From Neoalteromonas flava (GTDB lineage Bacteria; Pseudomonadota; Gammaproteobacteria; Enterobacterales; Alteromonadaceae): a DNA stretch of 64,000 bases. Below the pieces are notes generated by a model that was not told the DNA's origin, searched no databases, and saw only the letters and a list, made by a program, of their open reading frames with translations. The position numbers and the translations under genes are program-made. Below, one piece after another: positions 22,098 to 30,592 of this stretch (position 1 is its first letter; each line of letters begins with the position of its first letter). The stretch covers positions 424,696 through 488,695 of the forward strand of contig NZ_PEAX01000002.1 in the NCBI RefSeq assembly GCF_002807685.1, read 5' to 3'.

Positions 22098-22736
22098 GTG
22101 AAAAATTGGTTGATCGGGCTGCTCTCCGCGAGCATTTTATTCTCTGCCAGTGCCCTCGCCAACGTCGAAGCGACAGATCCCTACGCGATGGTAAAGGACG
22201 TAGCATCTAAAACCTTTGACCGGATCAAACGTGAACAACAGGACATTAAGCAAGATCCTGAAAAACTACGCAAGGTTATGGAAGAAGAATTACTGCCGTA
22301 CATCGACTATAAATTTGCCGCGTTTATGGTGCTTGGTAAGCATTTTCGTTCCGTCCCCGAAGACAAGCTAGGTGAATATGTACAGGTCTTTCGCGAGTAT
22401 TTGATCACCAGTTATGCGATTGCAATGGGTTATTATGATGATCAGGAGGTTTTATTTGAACCTTCTGGTGAATGGGACGACAAGAAGACAGTCACGGTTC
22501 GTGCATTAATCAAAGATGACGACAGACCGGACATAAAAGTCGCTTTCATGGTGCGCAAAAACAAAAAGTCTGACGAATGGCGGGCTTATGACATGGTGGC
22601 AGAGGGTATCAGTTTGATTTCCAGTAAGCGCAGTGAATTTGAGTCTATTTTGCGCCAAGATGGGATTGAGAAAGTTATCGCCATCATGCGCGACACTATC
22701 GAGAAACCGATCGTTTTACAGGCTAAAGAAAGTTAA
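22098..22736 (+). CDS. mlaC: Periplasmic phospholipid-binding protein MlaC
   Basis: MlaC shuttles phospholipids between MlaD and the outer-membrane MlaA-porin complex. The protein starts with a signal peptide ending near SASALA and contains the family pattern LLPYIDYKFAAFMVLGKHFR and WRAYDMVAEGISLISSKRSEF. The start codon is GTG at 22098, supported by TAGGAG at 22084-22089. The 212-residue product is normal in length. MlaA is not encoded in the window. Confidence 0.95.
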   Translation: MKNWLIGLLSASILFSASALANVEATDPYAMVKDVASKTFDRIKREQQDIKQDPEKLRKVMEEELLPYIDYKFAAFMVLGKHFRSVPEDKLGEYVQVFREYLITSYAIAMGYYDDQEVLFEPSGEWDDKKTVTVRALIKDDDRPDIKVAFMVRKNKKSDEWRAYDMVAEGISLISSKRSEFESILRQDGIEKVIAIMRDTIEKPIVLQAKES

Positions 22737-22739
22737 TTC

Positions 22740-23054
22740 ATGACCCCCTACTCCATAGCTGTGCAAGGTGGCAACACCTTGCAAATTTCCGGTGATTTAA
22801 CCATGTATACGCTGAATAAAGACTGGTGGCCGAGCGCCAGCAAAGAAACTTTATTGCAGCTGCAAAAGCAATCAACGATATACATAGCATTAGGAAACGT
22901 CACTCGTATTGATAGTGCCGGGCTTGCGTGGTTGTTGAATCTTATTCGTGATGCAAAAAACGCAGGTATTGCCGCGAAATTACAGGATCCCCCCAAAGAA
23001 TTGCTAAATCTTGCAAAAATCAGCGACGCTTCCCCGCTTTTACCGTTAGAATAG
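22740..23054 (+). CDS. mlaB: Mla system STAS-domain protein MlaB
   Basis: MlaB binds MlaF and stabilises the transporter. It is a single STAS domain of 104 residues. The conserved loop is TRIDSAGLAWLLNL with Asp58 and Ser59, the position equivalent to the phospho-acceptor of anti-sigma antagonists. It follows mlaC by 3 bases, and the next gene, ibaG, begins 30 bases further on. Confidence 0.93.
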   Translation: MTPYSIAVQGGNTLQISGDLTMYTLNKDWWPSASKETLLQLQKQSTIYIALGNVTRIDSAGLAWLLNLIRDAKNAGIAAKLQDPPKELLNLAKISDASPLLPLE

Positions 23055-23084
23055 CGCTTAAGTTATTAAGTTTGTAGAGATCGC

Positions 23085-23342
23085 ATGACCAACGAAGAAA
23101 TCGAACTTTTATTAAAAGAAGCACTCAACCTTTCTGAAGTCCACGTACAAAGTGAAGGTTCGCACATTAAAGTCATTGCCGTTGGAGATGTGTTTGACGA
23201 GCTTAGCCGCGTGAAAAAGCAACAATACGTGTATGCCCCGTTAAAAGAACTCATCGCTGACGGGACCTTACACGCCGTGACGATTAAAACCTTTAATACC
23301 CAACAATGGCAACGTGAACGTTTGTTCAATTTGCCCGGTTAG
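23085..23342 (+). CDS. ibaG: BolA-family protein IbaG
   Basis: IbaG is a small BolA-like protein that works with monothiol glutaredoxins in iron-sulfur handling and responds to acid stress in E. coli. The 85-residue protein has the BolA fold pattern, including HVQSEGSHIKVIAVGD, the YAPLKELIADGTLHAVTIKTF segment (about residues 48-68) and a final LFNLPG. BolA proteins often have Cys or His ligands; His34-equivalent and later His residues are present. It sits between mlaB and murA, its usual place. Confidence 0.92.
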   Translation: MTNEEIELLLKEALNLSEVHVQSEGSHIKVIAVGDVFDELSRVKKQQYVYAPLKELIADGTLHAVTIKTFNTQQWQRERLFNLPG

Positions 23343-24622
<1,280 letters not shown>

Positions 24623-24630
24623 TATTAAGG

Positions 24631-25773
24631 TTATTTGGTGAGCAGCGCTGTCATCGCTTGATTAAAAATACGCAGCCATTTGACGCTGAATTGGCCTTTT
24701 GCTTGTCGATTAATGGCAATCACTGCATCCTTTTTTGAGAGCTGTTCTTTGCCGTTGTGCGCTCGCGAGTGGGTCATAGCATCGTAGGTGTCTAGTATTG
24801 CTAACAGTTTCGCGCCATCGCACATATCGGCTTCTTTGATTCCCAAGGGGTAGCCGCTGCCATCCACCCGCTCATGATGTTGCATTACAATTTTACGCGC
24901 TCCATCCCATAATTCTAAATGCTCAAGTAAACGCGAGCTCTTGTACACATGCGAGCGCATCAGGTTAAATTCTATTTCACTGTACTTTTCAGTCTTATGC
25001 AGCAACTTTAATGGCATAAAAGCCATTCCAAAATCGTGCACATAACAAGCGACTACCAATTGTTCCGGGTCGATTTGATTGCCTGACGCTTTATTCACGT
25101 AACTGGCTAGTTTGGCGATCCTGTCTCCCCGACCTTCCCAATAATCTGAGCGGCGCTCTATGGCTTTCATTAAATCCCTAAAAAACAAAATGTCTTTTTG
25201 CTTTTCAGAACTCAGATCTTTGGGGATCCCCGTATTGCCAAGGGTCTTACTCGCGTTAGGTGCCGCTCTTCCTTCACCTGCGTCTATGTCTAAGTCAAGG
25301 CTCGGATCCAACAACAACACGGCCTGGGCCAGCAATTTTTCATGTTCACTTTTGTTTTCGGGTTTGATCTTGCTGATGGCATCAACAAGTTGATTATGCA
25401 AGTCACCATCATAACTGGCCTTGCCCTGCTCCATGCATGATTCTACGAAGACCTTTACCCGGTCCATCGTAATCAAAACCAAATCACTCATGGTGCTAGT
25501 ATAATCAATCTGACCTTTACGCAGATAATCGAGAAGATCTTCAACATGTTGCAACAATGGGATCATCGGCGAAAAGCTGACAAGCCCCAGATCGCCCTTT
25601 ATGGTATGCACCGAACGGAACAACGCACGTTGCAGTTCATTGTCATTCGGACGTAATTCCAATTCAATTAGGGTTTGTTCGCTGGCCTCGTACAACTCTT
25701 GGATTTCTTCCATCAAGTCGCCCAGAATTTCGTCGTCCAGTTCTTCCGGCGTAAATACTTGCATTCTCGACAT
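24631..25773 (-). CDS. HPt domain - HD-GYP domain signalling protein
   Basis: This 380-residue soluble protein fuses an N-terminal HPt domain (about 12-115, His56 in RSVHTIKGDLG) to a C-terminal HD-GYP domain (about 195-380). HD-GYP domains hydrolyse cyclic di-GMP. Here HD (246-247), HH (299-300), GYP (307-309) and the late Asp in LDTYDAMT are kept. However, the first metal-ligand histidine of the family, three residues before RV/RI, is replaced by Arg215, and the lysine of HDIGK is Met250. Activity may therefore be altered or lost. The HPt suggests input from a hybrid kinase by phosphorelay. GAGGAAA precedes the ATG; a second ATG nine bases in is an alternative start. It is convergent with murA. 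Confidence 0.85.
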   Translation of the reverse strand: MSRMQVFTPEELDDEILGDLMEEIQELYEASEQTLIELELRPNDNELQRALFRSVHTIKGDLGLVSFSPMIPLLQHVEDLLDYLRKGQIDYTSTMSDLVLITMDRVKVFVESCMEQGKASYDGDLHNQLVDAISKIKPENKSEHEKLLAQAVLLLDPSLDLDIDAGEGRAAPNASKTLGNTGIPKDLSSEKQKDILFFRDLMKAIERRSDYWEGRGDRIAKLASYVNKASGNQIDPEQLVVACYVHDFGMAFMPLKLLHKTEKYSEIEFNLMRSHVYKSSRLLEHLELWDGARKIVMQHHERVDGSGYPLGIKEADMCDGAKLLAILDTYDAMTHSRAHNGKEQLSKKDAVIAINRQAKGQFSVKWLRIFNQAMTALLTK

Positions 25774-25941
25774 TTTCCTCGCGCTAGCGTCGTTAACAAA
25801 AATGTATCGACCATATTAATTTAACACTTTAGCACAGCTTTGCGGTGAACAAGCGAATTGCAGGTAGGAGGTGTCATATTAGGGCTTTAGATTTTGTCAG
25901 AGTGGCGTATACTTCCGCGCAAAAATCATTTGAGCGTACAC

Positions 25942-26667
25942 GTGTTAGCTGTTCTTCGTTGTTTATTTATTTTTATTTATTTCATTGTGATCAACCTGCT
26001 ATTGATCTTGGTGTGTTTAGTTCGTCCGTTTCATCGCAACAATGTTTACCTTGCTGGGCAGGTCTATGGTTCGGTTTCTCGCCTTATTGGGGTTAAAGTT
26101 AAGCTCCGTGTTGCACCTGAAATTAAGGCCAATCAGCCTTACGTATTTATTGCCAATCATCAAAACAGCTATGACATCTTCACCATTTGCAAAGCAGCCT
26201 TGCCTGGTGTTGTGACCGTCGGCAAAAAAAGTCTGAAATGGATCCCTATTTTTGGCCAATTATATTGGTTATCCGGCAATATCATGATCGACCGCAAAAA
26301 CAGCGGTAAAGCGCGAGATACTCTCTCGCAGACCGCTGAAAAAATCCGCGAACGCAAGCTCTCAGTATGGTTCTTCCCTGAAGGGACACGATCCTATGGG
26401 CGCGGTCTCTTGCCGTTTAAGACAGGGGCATTTCGGCTAGCACAAGATACTCAAACCCCTTTGGCATTAGTTTGCGCAAGTAATACCCATCGCAATATAA
26501 AACTCAACCGCTGGGACAATGGCACCGTGCTGATTGACATCTTGCCGCCGCAGGTCATAGATGACTCACATAGCGCCAAAGCTTGGGCTGAAATTTGCCA
26601 TCAGCAAATGCAAACGCATCTGCAAAAATTAACGGATGAGGTCGCCTTGCTGGACGCAAAAGAGTAA
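25942..26667 (+). CDS. plsC: 1-acyl-sn-glycerol-3-phosphate acyltransferase PlsC
   Basis: PlsC adds the second acyl chain to lysophosphatidic acid to make phosphatidic acid at the inner membrane. The catalytic motif is NHQNSYD (H-x4-D), followed by GKKSLKWIPIFGQLYWLSGN, FFPEGTRS and PFKTGAF, very close to E. coli PlsC. The GTG at 25942 gives 241 residues and aligns with the E. coli N-terminus just before the membrane helix. A TTG at 25894 would add 16 residues and is the alternative. The ribosome site is weak for both. rraB follows after 31 bases. Confidence 0.93.
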   Translation: MLAVLRCLFIFIYFIVINLLLILVCLVRPFHRNNVYLAGQVYGSVSRLIGVKVKLRVAPEIKANQPYVFIANHQNSYDIFTICKAALPGVVTVGKKSLKWIPIFGQLYWLSGNIMIDRKNSGKARDTLSQTAEKIRERKLSVWFFPEGTRSYGRGLLPFKTGAFRLAQDTQTPLALVCASNTHRNIKLNRWDNGTVLIDILPPQVIDDSHSAKAWAEICHQQMQTHLQKLTDEVALLDAKE

Positions 26668-26698
26668 ACTAGCGGTAAAACGTTCAGAGTGGTTGTGT

Positions 26699-27085
26699 AT
26701 GGATATCGAACAAGAAAGACAAGAGTGGCATGCGTTTAATCAAGAAACGATTGATGCATTGCGTGAAGATGGCAGTCAAATGGACGCGACTTACACGGTT
26801 GAGCATCATTTTGCCTGTGCCGACTTCGACAAACTAGAAAAGGCTGCTGTTGACGTTTTTAAAGCAGGTTTTGAAGTATCTGACGCCGAAGAACTCGTGC
26901 TTGACGATGGTGGTACTATTTTTTGTTTTGACGCAGTGATTGAGCGCAAGCTTGAACGCACGATCCTCGATAAAGATACCGATAATTTGTTGAATATTGC
27001 CGACAAACACCAGGTTCATTATGATGGGTGGGGCACCTATTTCATAGGTGAAGAAGGTGCGGTAAACCATACGTTGAACGACTAA
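26699..27085 (+). CDS. rraB: Ribonuclease E inhibitor RraB
   Basis: RraB binds RNase E and changes degradosome composition, thereby modulating mRNA decay. The 128-residue acidic protein matches E. coli RraB throughout. Shared segments include LREDGSQMDATYTVEHHF, LEKAAVDVFKAGFEVSDAEE and the C-terminal YDGWGTYF. The ATG at 26699 is chosen because it starts the homologous region; a start at 26636 would overlap plsC and add unrelated residues. E. coli RraB is 138 residues because of a longer acidic tail. A strong terminator follows. Confidence 0.93.
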   Translation: MDIEQERQEWHAFNQETIDALREDGSQMDATYTVEHHFACADFDKLEKAAVDVFKAGFEVSDAEELVLDDGGTIFCFDAVIERKLERTILDKDTDNLLNIADKHQVHYDGWGTYFIGEEGAVNHTLND

Positions 27086-27112
27086 TTAACGCTCTTCAGA
27101 TGAATTAAATGG

Positions 27113-27145
27113 AAAAGCCAGGTAGATATCTACCTGGCTTTTTTT
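27113..27145 (+). terminator. Rho-independent terminator after rraB
   Basis: A perfect inverted repeat (half-site AAGCCAGGTAG, centre GATATC) is followed directly by a run of T. It begins 28 bases after the rraB stop. The A-run before the stem could make it partly bidirectional, but no minus-strand gene ends here. Confidence 0.88.
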
Positions 27146-27279
27146 ATTACCATTACCTGCATTTATACTTCCTGCTTCGAATAATTACTGGGTCAGAGTT
27201 CATTCAACTTTCAGTTTTTGTTCAGCTTACGCGGTGCACACTCTATTGCGTAAAGTAAAACCAGAGCAGGGAGTTCACC

Positions 27280-28044
27280 ATGAGAACATATACGCTAGCC
27301 GCAATGAGTATACTAGCCACGCTGTTTACCAGTTCGTACGCCATTGCCCTAGACAGCGATATCGAAGTAAAAAGTCTTGAATTTCAATACGACCAGCCGT
27401 TTTCATCGCCACAGCGGATTGGCCCAAGCAATAAAATGGCAACCACCAACGCTGACGCAGCTACCAGTTGGGAGCTGAAGAATACCCAGTTGGCTGCCAC
27501 TGATTGGCAGTCTAAACACCGCTCGGCAACTGGGTTTATCGACACAAATCCTGATTTTTGGATATACGATAGCTGGACAACCTTGTCGCATGACTTTGAT
27601 TATGATGGCTATTATTCCAAGCTAACCGTTGAATTTGATGCTGATACCGTGTTTAGCCGTGCCTACGTATATGCTGTGATTTATCTCGGTGTTGATGGGA
27701 TCTTTGATCCCATTCATACCACCTCAGTATTTGCCATTGACGGAGATTCCAGTACTGACAGCTTTGTTGTAGAGAGTGAATTGATCAGCGGCTTTCCCAG
27801 TAATGATTATGAGGTGCTAGTTGAACTTTACGACGCTGACTATGATGAGTTTGTCGCGTTTGCTGATGGTCTTGATGATGCAGACTTAACGTTTAACCCA
27901 CTCGAAAGTGAGGACTATGAAGTTGTTACCGAAACTCGGGTAGTGATTGTTGATGAACATGGCGGCAGCTCTTCAGTGCTCTCACTGTTTGCTCTATTCG
28001 CTGGGATTTTTATGCGCGCTCTGTTAAAGCGGGAAACACACTAA
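27280..28044 (+). CDS. Secreted choice-of-anchor H family protein with GlyGly-CTERM-like tail
   Basis: This 254-residue protein has a signal peptide (cleavage near SSYAIA), and a beta-rich central domain typical of choice-of-anchor H proteins (FWIYDSWTTLSHDFDYDGYY, then a run of paired beta strands). Its tail is HGGSSSVLSLFALFAGIFMRALLKRE. That tail has the order of a GlyGly-CTERM sorting signal: Gly/Ser turn, hydrophobic helix, basic end. Such tails are processed by rhombosortase and handed to type II secretion in related marine bacteria. No rhombosortase is encoded in the window. The role is unknown. It has its own upstream region after the rraB terminator and a hairpin terminator downstream. 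Confidence 0.72.
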   Translation: MRTYTLAAMSILATLFTSSYAIALDSDIEVKSLEFQYDQPFSSPQRIGPSNKMATTNADAATSWELKNTQLAATDWQSKHRSATGFIDTNPDFWIYDSWTTLSHDFDYDGYYSKLTVEFDADTVFSRAYVYAVIYLGVDGIFDPIHTTSVFAIDGDSSTDSFVVESELISGFPSNDYEVLVELYDADYDEFVAFADGLDDADLTFNPLESEDYEVVTETRVVIVDEHGGSSSVLSLFALFAGIFMRALLKRETH

Positions 28045-28055
28045 AACAGAGCCGC

Positions 28056-28080
28056 AGGAGTGACGTTTGTCACTCCTTTT
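28056..28080 (+). terminator. Rho-independent terminator after the choice-of-anchor H gene
   Basis: AGGAGTGAC and GTCACTCCT pair perfectly around GTTT and are followed by TTTC. The right arm overlaps the 3' end of the opposing RHH gene. The U-tract favours termination of plus-strand RNA. Confidence 0.65.
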
Positions 28081-28279
28081 CGGTCGGGTCGGAGGCGTCA
28101 GTGTCTTCAATATCTATGCTGACACGTTCGACAAGTTTGACCCGACCATTTTTCACCAACGCGTCACGCAGTACAAACTCAATTTGTGCATTTAAACTGC
28201 GCAGATCATCATCGGCCCAGCGCTGCATAGCAGCTAAGACTTTTTCGTTGATGCGCAGTGGAAAGGCTTTTTTACTCAT
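28070..28279 (-). CDS. Ribbon-helix-helix (Arc-type) DNA-binding protein
   Basis: A 69-residue protein with an Arc/MetJ-like fold: a short strand (KAFPLRI), helix A ([16 protein letters not shown]), a turn and helix B ([18 protein letters not shown]), then an acidic tail. Arc-family proteins bind tandem operators as dimers of dimers. The start at 28279 is fixed by the ATGA overlap with the SPFH gene; an upstream start would add 17 residues inside that gene. The operon promoter carries two TGATATCA boxes one helical turn apart, the arrangement expected for such a repressor, so autoregulation is the simplest inference. DNA binding has not been shown. Confidence 0.85.
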   Translation of the reverse strand: MSKKAFPLRINEKVLAAMQRWADDDLRSLNAQIEFVLRDALVKNGRVKLVERVSIDIEDTDASDPTEKE

Positions 28280-29148
28280 GAATACAGTGAACCTGTATTG
28301 ACCACAGGTTGTGTACTCTTGTCTCCGCACAGTACCACCAATAGATTACTTACCATGGCGGCTTTTCGTTCCTCATCGAGTTCTACGACCTGCTTCTCAC
28401 TGAGCTTGGTTAGCGCCATTTCAACCATACTCACCGCACCTTCCACGATCCGGCCTCGTGCTGCTATGATCGCCGCAGCCTGTTGGCGCTGAAGCATAGC
28501 ACTAGCAATTTCCTGGGCGTACGCCAAGTGACTGATTCGAGCCTCATGTACCGTAATACCGGCTCGCCCTAGACGTTCCTGGATTTCTTCTGACAAACGA
28601 TTGGCAATCTCAATGGGGTGACTGCGTAAGGAGATTTCAGCTTCTTCGTCATCCCGCGGATCATAAGGGTAACTGCTAGCTAAGTTACGCAATGCAGATT
28701 CACTTTGGATAGTGACATAACTCTCGTAATCATCAACTTCGAACACGGCTTCTGCAGTATCCGTTACTGACCATACCACAACGGTGGCAATCTCGATGGG
28801 GTTACCTTGGTTATCGTTGACCTTAATCTTGGCACTTTCAAAATTGCGAATACGCAAGGAAATGGACTTGCGCATAAACAGCGGAATGGTCCACCGTAAT
28901 CCAGCCCGCTTTTCAGTCCCTACATACGCGCCAAAAAGCGTTAACACCTTGCCCTGATTCGGCTGCACCATAAAAAAGCCAGCAAACAGCAGTAACTCAA
29001 TTACCAGCAATATTATTTTAACAACTTCACCGCCATTCAACGGCACTGTATTGCTCTGTACCCAAACGATCGTGCCTACGGTAACAGCAAGCAAGACCAA
29101 TAAGCTTATATATCCATTAAATGATAAAGCTTTTTTTTCTGTAATCAT
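28276..29148 (-). CDS. SPFH/band 7 domain membrane protein
   Basis: This 290-residue protein has two N-terminal membrane helices (about 13-31 and 42-60) and then a band 7/SPFH domain (about 62-250). The domain contains [55 protein letters not shown] and a helical [22 protein letters not shown] region. SPFH proteins oligomerise in membranes and organise proteases or lipid domains; the partner here is unknown. The ATG at 29148 is preferred because TGGAG lies six bases before it; an ATG 12 bases upstream overlaps that ribosome site. The RHH gene overlaps its stop by four bases, so the pair is a translationally coupled operon. Confidence 0.88.
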   Translation of the reverse strand: MITEKKALSFNGYISLLVLLAVTVGTIVWVQSNTVPLNGGEVVKIILLVIELLLFAGFFMVQPNQGKVLTLFGAYVGTEKRAGLRWTIPLFMRKSISLRIRNFESAKIKVNDNQGNPIEIATVVVWSVTDTAEAVFEVDDYESYVTIQSESALRNLASSYPYDPRDDEEAEISLRSHPIEIANRLSEEIQERLGRAGITVHEARISHLAYAQEIASAMLQRQQAAAIIAARGRIVEGAVSMVEMALTKLSEKQVVELDEERKAAMVSNLLVVLCGDKSTQPVVNTGSLYS

Positions 29149-29160
29149 GATCAACTCCAA

Positions 29161-29208
29161 TTGATATCATTTTGATATCAAAATAAAGTCACAGACTGGA
29201 AATGTCAA
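29161..29208 (-). promoter_or_regulatory. Promoter and tandem TGATATCA operator of the SPFH-RHH operon
   Basis: On the minus strand a consensus -35 TTGACA (29203-29208) is separated by 17 bp from TATTTT (29180-29185). The box TGATATCA occurs at 29173-29180 and at 29162-29169, with centres 11 bp apart, one helical turn. The first box is the core of a 16-bp perfect palindrome (29169-29184) that covers the -10. The second lies near the expected start site. Repressor binding would block the promoter. The small RHH protein encoded in the operon is the obvious candidate. Confidence 0.75.
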
Positions 29209-29286
29209 TATTTATGTAAAAATTGGACTTATTCAACAATCGATACCATAGTTTTAATTCGACTACTCGTATGTACCTTGGTAATA

Positions 29287-30585
29287 ATGAAGTCTTCAGA
29301 TGCAGTGACTAACACGGATCAAACAGGGCAAAACTCACGCCGTAAGTTTATTAAATCCGCTACATGTGCCGTAGCCAGTCTTGGGTTTAGTTCCAAGGTT
29401 TTTGCTATTGGTCAGCCCAAACCAACCATACGTGTGCTTGGTACCCACGTAACCTTACAAGAGGAGCTACGCAAGCAAGCACGTGAAGATTTGGGTATAG
29501 AGATTGAGTTTGAGCCCCGCGGTAGCGCTGCGGTTTTACAAAAAGCCTCTATGTTGCCGCAAAGCTTTGACCTCTACGAGCAATGGTCTAATAGCATTCA
29601 GTTGTTGTGGCGTACCGGTGCAATTCAACCCATCGAAAAAAGCCGCATCAGTTATTGGGATGAAATCAATCCTTTAACAAAAACCGGCAAGCTGACTCCG
29701 ACCGCTAGAATAGGAGCTGGTGATGCCCCTTTTAAAATTGTCAACGTTGATAAGCTGGGGCAGTTAACCGCTGAGCAAACTGAATTAGCCAGCTTTTTAC
29801 CCTATGTACACAACGTTGACAGTTTCGGCTATAACACTCAGAAAATTGCACAAGGTATTGCGTACGAAACTGAGAGTTGGGGCTGGCTGTTGGAGCCAAA
29901 ATATCAGGGCAAAGTAGCTATCGTCAACGATCCCACTATTGGCTTGTTTGATCTTGCGCTAGCAGCACAAGCCAAAGGTCTGGTTCAATTTAACGACATT
30001 GGAAACATTAGTAATACGGAACTTGATGCACTTTTCGGTCATTTAATTGAGATGAAATTAGATGGCCATTTCTCAGGATTCTGGACCTCAGTACCTGAAT
30101 CGGTAGAGTTTATGCGTTCTGACCGCGTGCGTATCGAAAGTATGTTCTCGCCAGCGGTCTCAGCACTTAACGGTCAAGGTATGTCTGTACGTTTTGCTGC
30201 CCCTAAGGAGGGCTATCGGGGTTGGCACGGAGTGATGTGTTTGTCTTCTGCAACCGAAGGTAGAGTCAAAGATGCCTGCTATGAATACATGAATTGGTGG
30301 CTTTCCGGCTGGCCGGGCGCTTTTATCGCTCGTCAAGGTTACTACATTTCGAATCCGCAGCGCTCAGCGAAATATCTCAGTACTGCAGAGTGGGATTATT
30401 GGTACGACGGCAAACCCGCATCTGAAGCACTTCGCGGAACCGATAATAAGGTCTCTGTACAAAAAGGTGATATTCGTACGGGCGGCAGCTACATGACTCG
30501 ATTAAGCAATGTTGCAGTATGGAATACAGTTATGCCAAGCTACGAATACAGCCTGCAAAAGTGGTACGAATTAGTGAGTTCCTGA
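29287..30585 (+). CDS. Tat-exported extracellular solute-binding protein (polyamine/iron-type PBP2 fold)
   Basis: This protein of about 432 residues starts with a twin-arginine signal (NSRRKFIKSATCAVASLG, cleavage near VFA). A type-II periplasmic-binding-protein fold of the PotD/FbpA kind follows: TIRVLGTHVTLQEELRKQA, FDLYEQWSN, YVHNVDSFGYNTQKI and WGWLLEPKYQGKVAIVNDP. No ABC permease or ATPase genes are nearby. It lies 7 bases upstream of a hybrid sensor kinase, so a role as the ligand-binding input of that kinase is more likely than transport. The ATG at 29287 is chosen over an upstream in-frame TTG at 29278; no strong ribosome site is visible for either. The ligand is unknown. Confidence 0.8.
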   Translation: MKSSDAVTNTDQTGQNSRRKFIKSATCAVASLGFSSKVFAIGQPKPTIRVLGTHVTLQEELRKQAREDLGIEIEFEPRGSAAVLQKASMLPQSFDLYEQWSNSIQLLWRTGAIQPIEKSRISYWDEINPLTKTGKLTPTARIGAGDAPFKIVNVDKLGQLTAEQTELASFLPYVHNVDSFGYNTQKIAQGIAYETESWGWLLEPKYQGKVAIVNDPTIGLFDLALAAQAKGLVQFNDIGNISNTELDALFGHLIEMKLDGHFSGFWTSVPESVEFMRSDRVRIESMFSPAVSALNGQGMSVRFAAPKEGYRGWHGVMCLSSATEGRVKDACYEYMNWWLSGWPGAFIARQGYYISNPQRSAKYLSTAEWDYWYDGKPASEALRGTDNKVSVQKGDIRTGGSYMTRLSNVAVWNTVMPSYEYSLQKWYELVSS

Positions 30586-30592
30586 TTACTCT

